This document shows positions 27,924-36,454 of a stretch of 64,000 nt of DNA, in pieces. The stretch comes from Bacteroidota bacterium (lineage in GTDB: Bacteria; Bacteroidota; Bacteroidia; Chitinophagales; Saprospiraceae), in assembly GCA_029781865.1 (NCBI GenBank), contig JAKOVW010000081.1:248001-312000 (forward strand), in the 5' to 3' direction. Position 1 is the stretch's first letter, and the number at the start of each line of letters is the position of its first letter. The position numbers and the translations under genes were made by a program. The notes under the pieces are model-generated. The model ran no database searches and was not told the DNA's origin. It saw only the letters and a program-made list of their open reading frames with translations.

Positions 27924-28811
27924 GTGTATTCATTCGAAGATATTCAGCGCTGTTTTAATGGAGAATTGATTTGCATCGGTGATAAAACTTTGGTGCGGTT
28001 CGATAATGCAAAACCATTACAGGATGCCAACATTTATTCCATTTGCTGGATTAAAGATGGCGCAGAGCTAGAAACGATCATAACGAAGAGTCCGGCAAAA
28101 ACATTTATCATTTCCAGGAATGGTGAAATTCAGGATTTTCCGGATAAAGTCATTATCAGAGTAGACAATCCCAGGTTGCGTTTTTTACAATTGGTAAAAG
28201 CGTTATTTATCAAACCAATCGAATATGCCATTCACCCGACAGCTATAATTCATCCTGAAGCTCAATTATCTTCTACCGTTTATATCGGACCTCATTGCGT
28301 AATTGGAAAATGCATCCTTGGGGAACATGTGATTATTCAAGGAAATTGCTATATCTATGATGATGTTACCATCGGAAATCACGTGAACGTCATGCCAAAC
28401 ACAACCATTGGCGGTAACGGGTTTGGTTATGAGCGGAATGAGGATAAGGAGTTTGAGTTATTTCCGCATATTGGAGGGGTTATTATTGAGGACCATGTTG
28501 ACATAGGCGCTAATACCTGTATAGACCGTGGCACGTTGGGTTCGACCATTATCCGAAGTGGTACTAAGATTGATAATTTAGTGCACGTTGCACATAATGT
28601 AGTTATAGGTAAGAATACGGCAGTTATTGCCAATGCATTAATAGGTGGAAGTACGGTCATTGGAGATAATTGCTGGATTGCGCCTTCTGTTACGCTTAGG
28701 GATGGAATTAAAATTGGTGATAACTCCGTCATTGGTATTGGATCCCTGGTATTAAAAGATATTCCTTCCAATGAAACATGGGTTGGATCACCCGCAAAAA
28801 AATTTAAGTAA
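27924..28811 (+). CDS. LpxD-like UDP-3-O-acylglucosamine N-acyltransferase
   Basis: A 295-residue left-handed beta-helix acyltransferase. Residues 1-95 are a shortened uridine-binding domain, and hexapeptide repeats run from about 103 to 290. The LpxD signature is clear: IGGVIIEDHVDIGANTCIDR (183-202), then TKIDNLVHVAHNVVIG with the catalytic His at 224. Canonical LpxD is about 340 residues and has a C-terminal helical tail for acyl-carrier protein, which is missing here. It may therefore be a second, divergent paralogue acting on another envelope glycan rather than the lipid A enzyme. It starts at GTG. Confidence 0.8.
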   Translation: MYSFEDIQRCFNGELICIGDKTLVRFDNAKPLQDANIYSICWIKDGAELETIITKSPAKTFIISRNGEIQDFPDKVIIRVDNPRLRFLQLVKALFIKPIEYAIHPTAIIHPEAQLSSTVYIGPHCVIGKCILGEHVIIQGNCYIYDDVTIGNHVNVMPNTTIGGNGFGYERNEDKEFELFPHIGGVIIEDHVDIGANTCIDRGTLGSTIIRSGTKIDNLVHVAHNVVIGKNTAVIANALIGGSTVIGDNCWIAPSVTLRDGIKIGDNSVIGIGSLVLKDIPSNETWVGSPAKKFK

Positions 28812-28934
28812 TCTTTCTTTTACGACATACCTATTATAATGAATTTGGACTCCACTGATGTGTAATACTATAGATCTTACCGTTGTGGATTAATGAATTA
28901 AACATTGCACAAATTGAATTAAAGAAATTCTTCA

Positions 28935-29999
28935 TTGAAAATACTTTACGCCCCATATAACATTGCATCCATGCCGGCAATTACTCTGGATGCGCTAAAA
29001 AAATACAGCAATCTGGAAGTAAAAGGAATTTCAATTGTCAATCCTAAGTATTTAAGTTTTGGTGAAGACCCTCGAAATACCTGGAAGGTATTTGATGTAT
29101 TTACATCCATTAAAAATCCATTTGCATTAATTAAAAATATTGTACTAGCTGAATTTTATCTGTGCAAAAGAATTCTTTGGGCAGATGTTATAATCTGGCA
29201 ATGGGACACCCGGGTTTATTTACCGCATTTTTGGTTTTTAAAATTTTCCGGTAAACCTATACTGGTGGAATGGGTTGGAAGTGATATCAGGGTACCTGAA
29301 ATCGTCATGGGATTCAATACCTATTACAAACAGGTTTTTGAAAATAAAACCTACGGCTATCTCAATGAAAGTGCTTCGCGAAGTTTGTGGATACAAAGAA
29401 AGTTTAAGTTCCTCAAAGCAATTCCCTATGCCTGCCATGAGATGACACTTTACATTAATAAACAATTCTTTCCCAATTATTTTAAGACGTTTCAAAGAGT
29501 CGATCTCAGGAAATATAAACCATCCTATCCGGATCGCACTAATCCTAAATGTATCCTGGTCCATACTCCGAGTTCAATTGGCGGGAAAGGCACTTACTAT
29601 GTACGTGAAGTCATCCAAAAACTCAAGTTGAATTATAGTTTTGAATACGTCGAAATCAGTAATAAAACACATGCACAGGCTTTAGCAGCAATAGGCGCAG
29701 CGGATATCTTTTTAGATCAGTTTATCAGTGGCTCATATGGTATGGCAACCTGTGAAGCCCTGGCCATGGGCAAACCGGTGTTTTGTTATCTGATGGAACC
29801 TATGGTTAAGTTATTGCCGGAGGATTGTCCGTTGGTGAATGCCAACCTGGATATTCTGGAAGAAAAGCTGATCGAATATTTGAATAATGCTGAGCTGAGG
29901 TATCAAACCGGATTGAAATCAAGAGCCTATGTTGAAAAATATCACGATGCAGATAAACTTGCAGGGCAATTGCTTGAAATCATAAAGACACTAGTTTGA
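28935..29999 (+). CDS. Glycosyltransferase family 1-like (GT-B fold)
   Basis: A 354-residue GT-B glycosyltransferase. The N-terminal strand KILYAPYNIASMPAI is the usual first strand of these enzymes, and it requires the TTG start at 28935 because the first ATG would lose it. The C-terminal half has ILVHTPSSIGGKGTYYV, then ADIFLDQFISGSYGMATCEALAMGKPVFCY, which is the donor-binding E-x7-E-type region, and a last helix typical of family 4. The acceptor is unknown. It lies 123 bp after the LpxD-like gene on the same strand, so both may build one envelope glycan. Confidence 0.85.
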   Translation: MKILYAPYNIASMPAITLDALKKYSNLEVKGISIVNPKYLSFGEDPRNTWKVFDVFTSIKNPFALIKNIVLAEFYLCKRILWADVIIWQWDTRVYLPHFWFLKFSGKPILVEWVGSDIRVPEIVMGFNTYYKQVFENKTYGYLNESASRSLWIQRKFKFLKAIPYACHEMTLYINKQFFPNYFKTFQRVDLRKYKPSYPDRTNPKCILVHTPSSIGGKGTYYVREVIQKLKLNYSFEYVEISNKTHAQALAAIGAADIFLDQFISGSYGMATCEALAMGKPVFCYLMEPMVKLLPEDCPLVNANLDILEEKLIEYLNNAELRYQTGLKSRAYVEKYHDADKLAGQLLEIIKTLV

Positions 30000-30028
30000 T
30001 AAAAAATGCACTCCAAAAAAAGTCGGGA

Positions 30029-31018
30029 TTAGATCACTCCTGCATCTTCTTTATAAATCAACTTCACCAGTAATTTACCTATCATCTGTAAGGTAAAAGG
30101 ATCAATGACATTCATGTTGTCTTTTTGGGTGTGATGCCAGTGCGGAAAAGCATTTCCCGTAGGACGGTTAATGATATCGATCATTGGAATTTTGGCAATC
30201 GTGTTGACATAATAATGATCATCGGTTACAGCTCCACCGGATTTTTTAGGAAAGGCAGCGCTGTATCCTTCTGATTCTGCAAGATTCCATACTTTTTCCA
30301 CCAGGTCTTTTGCAAAATTTACGGAGTAGTCTTCGGTATAAAATCCAGGATATGCTCCGCCTACCATGTCAAGCAATATACCATACATTGCACGATATCC
30401 GGGTCTATGGAGATTTCTGGACCAATATTGTGATCCAAGTGCCCAGGTGTTGGTATTGTCTTCGTTCGTCTTACTTTCAATACCGTAATCTTCCAGGTCA
30501 AATAGAACGATATCTACGCCAATATTTTTTAAGTTTTGTTTTTGCAACATTCGTGCAAGCTCAATAAGTACGCCTACACCGCTGGGTCCGTCGTCAGCGC
30601 TGTCGAATGGTTTCTTCTTCATAGATTCTTCCGGATCAGAATCTGACCAGGGCCGCGTGTCCCAATGCGAAGCCAGTACAATTCTACGTTTGGCAGCAGG
30701 GTTAATTTGTGCTATGATGTTATTGCCATTCAATAATTTTCCGTCAAATGCTTTGGCCTGAAATTTTTGTTCGATCACTTCAGCTCCATAGCTTTTAAAT
30801 TTTTCGACAAACCATGCTGCGCATTTGCTATGTGATTCGGTATTTGGAATTCGCGGACCAAACTGCACCTGTTTTTTTACAAATGCATATGCGCTGTCTT
30901 TGTCGAATGAAGGAAAAATCAGTTCAGCTTTTATGTTACTTGATTTGTTTTCCTTTTTGTCGCTGTTGCACGCAATAAAAAAACAAAGAGAAAGTAGAAT
31001 TATAATTTGCAATTTCAT
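30029..31018 (-). CDS. Glutaminyl-peptide cyclotransferase, Porphyromonas type (M28 fold), lipoprotein
   Basis: A 329-residue exported metalloenzyme that cyclises N-terminal Gln of secreted proteins to pyroglutamate. The lipobox is FFIACNS (Cys17). Family residues: LASHWDTRPWSDSDP (116-129), FDSADDGPSGVG with the Asp zinc ligand at 142/143, VLFDLEDYG with Glu176, and the last His in HWHHTQKDN. The ASHWDTRPW and FDLEDYG motifs match the bacterial type II glutaminyl cyclase of Porphyromonas rather than ordinary M28 aminopeptidases. In Bacteroidota many periplasmic proteins begin with pyroglutamate, since signal peptidase often leaves Gln. Confidence 0.88.
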   Translation of the reverse strand: MKLQIIILLSLCFFIACNSDKKENKSSNIKAELIFPSFDKDSAYAFVKKQVQFGPRIPNTESHSKCAAWFVEKFKSYGAEVIEQKFQAKAFDGKLLNGNNIIAQINPAAKRRIVLASHWDTRPWSDSDPEESMKKKPFDSADDGPSGVGVLIELARMLQKQNLKNIGVDIVLFDLEDYGIESKTNEDNTNTWALGSQYWSRNLHRPGYRAMYGILLDMVGGAYPGFYTEDYSVNFAKDLVEKVWNLAESEGYSAAFPKKSGGAVTDDHYYVNTIAKIPMIDIINRPTGNAFPHWHHTQKDNMNVIDPFTLQMIGKLLVKLIYKEDAGVI

Positions 31019-31091
31019 TTTGTATTCTTTGTAGTTAATGAATTCTTGCTTTATTTATCATATGAAAATTTAATTCTGGTAGCGGAACACT

Positions 31092-31132
31092 TAAACGCAA
31101 AGGGGCAAAGGTTTCGCGAAGGTCGCAAAGTT
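31092..31132. repeat. Isolated half-copy of the GCAAAGG repeat family
   Basis: The segment AACGCAAAGGGGCAAAGG followed by TTTCGCGAAGGTCGCAAAG is nearly identical to the reverse complement of the right end of the units at 38.2-39.7 kb. It lies between the glutaminyl cyclase and cysS genes, 60 bp upstream of the former. Confidence 0.75.
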
Positions 31133-31243
31133 ATATATGAATAAAGGAATTCTATACATTCGTTGTGTCTCTTTTACAATCCGGATTCCTTTATACCATC
31201 GCGTGATTATTTTGCAAAGAAATGAAGGCATTACGAAACTTGA

Positions 31244-32725
31244 TTATTCCCTTGTCCATTCTGTTCCGTCTTTACCATCTTTCAAAAGTATTCCGGCTTC
31301 TTTCAACATATCGCGTATTTTATCCGAACTTCCCCAATCCTTATTTTCTCTTGCTGTTTTCCGCAATTCGATGATCAGTTTCATCAATCCGTCAATGGTA
31401 TCTGAATCCTGATGCTGACTCTCATCTTTTAAACCAAAGATGTCGTACACAAAAGCATTGAGTTGTTTTACCATAGCCATCCAGCAAGATTCAGAAATGG
31501 AGGATGCTTCAATATGTCCGTCTTTTACCGAATTGATAATCGTGCATAATTCGAATATCGATCCCAGTGCTTTTGGAACATTGAAGTCGTCATTCATGTC
31601 TGCGTAACATTGTTTGAGCAGGTTATTGATCTCTTCATCTTTGCTTCCTACAGTTTTGGAAAATGATCCTTTATACGAGGACAAAATTTTCATGCTTTCC
31701 ATCAAACGCTTGTGTGCTTTTTCCGCAGCTTTCAATGCGTCATCGGTAATATCCAATGTACTTCTGTAGTGTGCCTGTAAAGTAAAAAAGCGGGTCACCA
31801 TTGGGGAATATGCTTTTGTGGTGTGTACGCTATTACCCGTAATCAATTCTTCCGGGGAGATCGTATTTCCATCGCTTTTAGACATTTTTTTACCGTTCAG
31901 CAAAAGCATATTGGTATGCAACCAGTAATTAGCGGGAGCATGACCACAGGCTCCCATGTTTTGAGCAATTTCATTTTCGTGATGTGGAAATTTCAAATCG
32001 TTACCACCACCGTGTATGTCAAATGTTTCACCGAGATACTTTGTACTCATGGCCGAACATTCCAGATGCCATCCGGGAAAACCAACAGACCAGGGCGAAT
32101 TCCATCTCATGATATGTTCGTCTCCGGCTTTTATCCACAAAGCAAAATCAGACGGATTATTTTTTTCATCCTGATTTTTGAGATCATCGCGGGATTCCGC
32201 CAACAAGTCCTCCACAATCCTTCCTGACAATTTACCGTAAGGATTTTTATCCTTGATAAATTTTAAAGTATCAAAATAAACAGAGCCGTTTTTAATATAA
32301 CCGTAACCGCGTTTGAGTATATCTTCTACCATTTCAATTTGCTCCATGATATGACCGGTCGCTCGTGGTTCAATACTTGGAGAAAGGGTATTAAACACGC
32401 GCATCATATCGTGAAAGCCGTTGGTATATTTTTGAGCAACCTCCATGGGTTCGAGCTGCTCCAATCGTGCACCTTTCAACATGCGGTCCTCTCCGTCATC
32501 CAGCAAATGTCCTACATCAGTAATATTGCGAACATATCTCACTTTGTAACCCAAATGCATGAGATACCTGAAGATGATATCGAAAGAAATAAATGTGCGG
32601 CAATTGCCCAAATGAGCGTCATAATATACTGTCGGACCACAGACGTACATTCCTATTCTCCCTTCATGAATTGGCTTAAATACTTCCTTTTCTCCGCTGA
32701 GACTGTTGAATACTATTAATTCCAT
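31244..32725 (-). CDS. cysS: Cysteinyl-tRNA synthetase
   Basis: A 493-residue class I aminoacyl-tRNA synthetase that charges tRNA-Cys. The zinc-binding Cys29 lies in MYVCGPTVY, the 'HIGH' motif reads HLGN at 38-41, the second zinc group is in WHLECSAMS and IHGGGNDLKFPHHENE, and KMSKS is present in GKKMSKSDGNT. The C-terminal anticodon-binding region ends LLKDGKDGTEWTRE. Length is normal. It stands alone on the minus strand with an exact -7 promoter box upstream. Confidence 0.98.
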   Translation of the reverse strand: MELIVFNSLSGEKEVFKPIHEGRIGMYVCGPTVYYDAHLGNCRTFISFDIIFRYLMHLGYKVRYVRNITDVGHLLDDGEDRMLKGARLEQLEPMEVAQKYTNGFHDMMRVFNTLSPSIEPRATGHIMEQIEMVEDILKRGYGYIKNGSVYFDTLKFIKDKNPYGKLSGRIVEDLLAESRDDLKNQDEKNNPSDFALWIKAGDEHIMRWNSPWSVGFPGWHLECSAMSTKYLGETFDIHGGGNDLKFPHHENEIAQNMGACGHAPANYWLHTNMLLLNGKKMSKSDGNTISPEELITGNSVHTTKAYSPMVTRFFTLQAHYRSTLDITDDALKAAEKAHKRLMESMKILSSYKGSFSKTVGSKDEEINNLLKQCYADMNDDFNVPKALGSIFELCTIINSVKDGHIEASSISESCWMAMVKQLNAFVYDIFGLKDESQHQDSDTIDGLMKLIIELRKTARENKDWGSSDKIRDMLKEAGILLKDGKDGTEWTRE

Positions 32726-32746
32726 GATTTTTTAAGATGAAGAGTA

Positions 32747-32754
32747 CAAAAATA
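32747..32754 (-). promoter_or_regulatory. Bacteroidota -7 promoter box of cysS
   Basis: On the minus strand TATTTTTG matches TAnnTTTG exactly, with the cysS ATG 21 bp downstream. The upstream -33 element is not clear. Confidence 0.45.
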
Positions 32755-33055
32755 AACCTTCAAAATTGATTAAACTGATTTTTGTTTTTCATTTGGATTT
32801 GAATAACAAATCAGCAATTTGAAACCAGTCCAATTATTGTTTTGTGTAATACATTGCCTTTGTAAATCAGTTATGGTAACTTCTAATTTCAGTTAAATTC
32901 AATTCTCAATGAGTAATATGTAAATTAAAATTCATTCATCAAAAAATTATAAATATACCATTTATGCATTGGATTGATTAATCATATAAAATTGTCAATG
33001 CAATAATTGCGAGAGTGTAATTTGATTTCTTTAAATCGCTCCTGTTATGTATTAA
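32755..33055. other. AT-rich intergenic region
   Basis: About 300 bp between the cysS promoter and the four-helix-bundle gene. No open frame, hairpin or repeat of note is visible. Confidence 0.5.
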
Positions 33056-33421
33056 TTAACTTCTTAAATTATTTTTTGTTGCGGTTTCAATACTTTTTAC
33101 AAAAATAGAAATCAACTCATTATTCTCATTCAGAGCGGAGGCAATACTATTTTCGGATGGATTAAGTTTAGCCCGGTTTATAATTTTTAAATTAATACTC
33201 GTTTCTCTTAATTCTTTCAGCACAACCCTCATTTTATGAATAAAATCTCTTCGGGATTCTCCACTTTGTGCTTCACCATAATTTAGCGCGGGGGAAGTAC
33301 CAGATCTCAAAAGCTGACCAGCTAAATGATTTGCTGATTTGGTTTCTGACATTGTTTCAACGATTTCTATAATGGATACAGCAAAATTTATTAAACGTTC
33401 TTCTAAATCATATTTTTTCAT
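33056..33421 (-). CDS. Four-helix-bundle protein (23S rRNA intervening-sequence protein family)
   Basis: A 121-residue all-helical protein. Motifs ANHLAGQLLRSGTSPALNYGEAQ and SRRDFIHKMRVVLKELRET match the 'four helix bundle protein' family, which was first found inside intervening sequences of 23S rRNA genes but occurs widely as a stand-alone gene in Bacteroidota. Its function is unknown; oligomerisation and nucleic-acid binding have been proposed for the family. No rRNA is near. A 20-bp inverted repeat pair lies just upstream of its start, and both may belong to one mobile unit. Confidence 0.88.
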   Translation of the reverse strand: MKKYDLEERLINFAVSIIEIVETMSETKSANHLAGQLLRSGTSPALNYGEAQSGESRRDFIHKMRVVLKELRETSINLKIINRAKLNPSENSIASALNENNELISIFVKSIETATKNNLRS

Positions 33422-33468
33422 AATGTTGAATGTTAATTCGTATAGATTTATCAGGAATTAAACTTGCA

Positions 33469-33567
33469 AAATCATTATTCGTTAATCTATGTTCGATGTT
33501 GTTTTCAATTGAATGTATGATTACAAAATGAGGTCAATTTCGAATTAAGATTAACGAATTATGATTT
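33469..33567. repeat. Long inverted repeat, 20-bp arms with one mismatch
   Basis: Arms at 33469-33488 and 33548-33567 (shared core ATTCGTTAATCT and its complement) are separated by 59 bp. They fill the gap between yifB and the four-helix-bundle gene. As there is no run of T after the stem, an intrinsic terminator is less likely than a transposon remnant or operator. Confidence 0.75.
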
Positions 33568-33578
33568 CAGAATACGTA

Positions 33579-35135
33579 TTAGCCGGCCCATCCCTCCCTG
33601 TCGAGACTTCTGAAATGAATGGCCTCGGCTAAGTGTTCAATTTTAATATCATCGCTGTCTCCGAGATCGGCAATGGTGCGTGAAACTTTCAATATGCGAT
33701 CATAGGCGCGTGCACTGAGTTGCAGTTTAGCCATAGCCGTTTTCAATAAATTATTGCCTGCATCATTTATGATGCATATATCCCTGGCCATACTGGATGG
33801 AATTTGTGCATTGCTGTACAAAGAAGTTTGATCTTTATACCGGTGCGCTTGTCTTTCCCTGGCAAGCATAACGCGTTGTCTGATTTGATCGGATAATTCT
33901 GATCCGCGACCTACCGTCATTAATTCATCTGAACTCACGGGTGTCACTTCAACATGCAAATCAATCCGGTCGAGTAAGGGACCACTGATCCGACTCAGAT
34001 ATTTTTTTACTATACCCGGCCCGCAAACGCATTCTTTATCCGGATGATTGTAATAACCGCAGGGACATGGATTCATACTGGCAATCAGCATAAAGCTCGA
34101 TGGATAATCAATAGAAATTTTGGCACGCGAAATAGTCACTTTGCGTTCTTCCATCGGCTGACGCAATACTTCAAGCACAGCTCTTTTAAATTCGGGCAAT
34201 TCATCCAGAAACAATACGCCGTTATGTGCCAATGAAATTTCACCGGGCATCGGATTCGATCCGCCACCAACCAGTGCAACATCACTGATCGTGTGATGCG
34301 GAGAACGGAAAGGACGTACACTCACAAGTCCTGAATCGCCTGGTAAAACACCTGCAACGGAATGAATTTTTGTCGTTTCCAGAGCTTCTTCAATGCTTAA
34401 AGGTGGAAGTATAGTGGGCAGTCTTTGGGCCAGCATTGTTTTACCTGCTCCAGGCGGTCCGATTAAAATGACGTTGTGTCCTCCAGCTGCAGCGATTTCC
34501 AGTGCCCGTTTGATATTTTCCTGTCCTTTCACATCAGCGAAGTCTTTGTCATACTGACTTTGATTTTGAAAAAATTCCTGCTGCGCTTCTACTTTCATGG
34601 GCTCTATTTCTCTACGGTTATCCATAAATTCAGCGGCTTCCAGTAAGTTTTCAACGGGAATGATTTCGAGGTTGTCGACAATGGCGGCTTCCCGGGCATT
34701 TATTTTAGGAATAATTATGCCTTTGTACTTTTCTTTTTTTGCAAGAATGGCTACAGGTAACACGCCCTTGACCGGCCAGACACTGCCGTCCAACCCCAGC
34801 TCGCCCATCACCAGATATTCTTCAAATTTTTCTTTGGAAATTTGATGCGTTGCTGCCATGATACCCAGCGCAATCGGTAAATCGAATGCAGATCCTTCTT
34901 TGCGAATATCTGCCGGAGCAAAATTGATGACCATTCGTACCCGCGGAAATGCATATCCAATATTTCGTACGGCAGATTGAATGCGTTGATATCCTTCCTT
35001 GATTGCATTATCTGGAAGTCCGACCATCCAGTAATTGATTTTACCTGTAATAGCAGACCCTCCGCAATTGACTTCAATGGTAATTGTAGAGGCATCCACG
35101 CCGTGACCGGCCGCGGAATAAAGTTTAACCAACAT
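33579..35135 (-). CDS. YifB/ComM family AAA+ ATPase (Mg-chelatase-like)
   Basis: A 518-residue cytoplasmic ATPase. The N-terminal domain (about 1-170) has GLPDNAIKEGYQRIQSAVRN and a Lon-protease-like fold, and the AAA+ core begins with the Walker A GPPGAGKT near residue 227. Walker B is FLDELPEF and the zinc cysteines are in NPCPCGYYNHPDKECVCGPG. In Haemophilus and Vibrio, ComM is a bidirectional helicase that promotes branch migration during natural transformation. The same role here is probable but not shown, and no other competence genes are in the window. Confidence 0.95.
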   Translation of the reverse strand: MLVKLYSAAGHGVDASTITIEVNCGGSAITGKINYWMVGLPDNAIKEGYQRIQSAVRNIGYAFPRVRMVINFAPADIRKEGSAFDLPIALGIMAATHQISKEKFEEYLVMGELGLDGSVWPVKGVLPVAILAKKEKYKGIIIPKINAREAAIVDNLEIIPVENLLEAAEFMDNRREIEPMKVEAQQEFFQNQSQYDKDFADVKGQENIKRALEIAAAGGHNVILIGPPGAGKTMLAQRLPTILPPLSIEEALETTKIHSVAGVLPGDSGLVSVRPFRSPHHTISDVALVGGGSNPMPGEISLAHNGVLFLDELPEFKRAVLEVLRQPMEERKVTISRAKISIDYPSSFMLIASMNPCPCGYYNHPDKECVCGPGIVKKYLSRISGPLLDRIDLHVEVTPVSSDELMTVGRGSELSDQIRQRVMLARERQAHRYKDQTSLYSNAQIPSSMARDICIINDAGNNLLKTAMAKLQLSARAYDRILKVSRTIADLGDSDDIKIEHLAEAIHFRSLDREGWAG

Positions 35136-35382
35136 GTGATTTAAATTTAGGTGTTCAAAGTGTTTTAATAAGTTATTTAAGTCGGCACGTTAGCAGATTA
35201 AATAGTGGTATTCTTAGACAAAGAAAATAAAAGTGCTTCAAATTTTTAAATATTTTTTTTCATAATCCGGCAGTTCACATTCTTCATTTTGAAGCGTTCG
35301 GTACTTGTGACAATGATCTCCCGTTAATTAATTCCTGGGTGTACATTCATTCGATTCTTACCATAATCTGATAAAAAAAATG

Positions 35383-35390
35383 TAAATTTG
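35383..35390 (+). promoter_or_regulatory. Bacteroidota -7 promoter box
   Basis: TAAATTTG matches TAnnTTTG exactly and ends 20 bp before the ATG of the secreted protein at 35411. Confidence 0.45.
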
Positions 35391-35410
35391 ATTCAAGTAA
35401 ATTTAACATT

Positions 35411-36307
35411 ATGAGAAAATATATGAAGATCGGTTTTTTACTTTTATATACAAGCTTTATGTATGGTCAGGACAAGTGGTGTCATTATTATACTACTATT
35501 GCCGGAACATTTTATGAAATGGGAGAATTCTGCGGAGATACGGTAATTAATAATAAGAATTATGATATTGTATTATTGTCTGTTTTTAATACAAATAATT
35601 TATCATTAAGGCATACCGTAATTGGAGGATACAGGCGAATATCTAATGACAGCGTATTTTTTTTGCATACAACAGATCCTCTGGAATCTGAAAGACTATT
35701 ATATTCATTTCATCTTAAAGTAAATGATACTATCGTTTTATCGTCTTTGATTTTTGAAAAAGATACGTTCAGAGTTCTTAAAATAGATACCATAAATATA
35801 TTTGGTAAAGAAAGACAAAAATTCTATTTAAGAAATGAAAAGAGAAATTTTGAATATGATGATGTTTGGATTGAAGGAATAGGAAGTATAATTCATGGCT
35901 ATTTATGGTCTGGACTAACACCCTATGTATCGGATTTAGGTTCCTCCTTCAGCTGTTACTACGATGGTCAAACCAGGCAAACTTATGCCCCTTATGATTC
36001 ATTGCCCTGTCATTTGGATCAACTGGTAAAAGCATGTTCAATTCCATCCTCCAGTAAGAATAGTACATCCGATTCCAAAAGTATAATTTCACCCAATCCG
36101 TTTGATACTCAATTTGATGTATATACAAAGTATGAGCACATTGAAATAACTATTTATAATACGACCGGTGAATTAATTAAATCGCTAAGCTACACCGGAA
36201 ATCACAAGAGTATAGATTGTGAAAAACTTACCGCAGGTATTTATTTTGTTAAGCTGAAAGTCGGAAGAGTGTGTGAAGTATTCAAAATATTAAAAAGCAG
36301 GTCATAA
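35411..36307 (+). CDS. Type IX secreted protein of unknown function
   Basis: A 298-residue exported protein. The signal peptide (residues 5-19, ending MYGQ) is followed by a central beta-rich region of about 180 residues that I do not recognise. It contains DDVWIEGIGSIIHGYLW, seen in several Bacteroidota secreted proteins. The C-terminus is a type IX sorting domain (ISPNPFDTQFDVY near residue 223, GIYFVKLKVG near 278). Surface export is inferred from that domain. The exact promoter box upstream supports the start. Confidence 0.75.
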   Translation: MRKYMKIGFLLLYTSFMYGQDKWCHYYTTIAGTFYEMGEFCGDTVINNKNYDIVLLSVFNTNNLSLRHTVIGGYRRISNDSVFFLHTTDPLESERLLYSFHLKVNDTIVLSSLIFEKDTFRVLKIDTINIFGKERQKFYLRNEKRNFEYDDVWIEGIGSIIHGYLWSGLTPYVSDLGSSFSCYYDGQTRQTYAPYDSLPCHLDQLVKACSIPSSSKNSTSDSKSIISPNPFDTQFDVYTKYEHIEITIYNTTGELIKSLSYTGNHKSIDCEKLTAGIYFVKLKVGRVCEVFKILKSRS

Positions 36308-36370
36308 ATTGTTATGATTTGAATAGAACGATAAATTTTACGCTTATTTAATGTCCCGGAAAGTCCATTA

Positions 36371-36392
36371 AAATTGGTATTAATTCCAATTT
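36371..36392 (+). terminator. Weak hairpin downstream of the 35411 gene
   Basis: AAATTGG and CCAATTT form a 7-bp stem with an 8-nt loop about 65 bp after the stop. No proper T tract follows, so termination is uncertain. Confidence 0.25.
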
Positions 36393-36429
36393 ACATCTTC
36401 CGGCTTAAGGAATCCATGTCATCCGCGAT

Positions 36430-36437
36430 TATCTTTG
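36430..36437 (+). promoter_or_regulatory. Bacteroidota -7 promoter box of aspS
   Basis: TATCTTTG matches TAnnTTTG exactly and ends 17 bp before the aspS ATG, giving a short leader of about 10-12 nt. Confidence 0.5.
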
Positions 36438-36454
36438 CGGCATAATCAGAAAAT

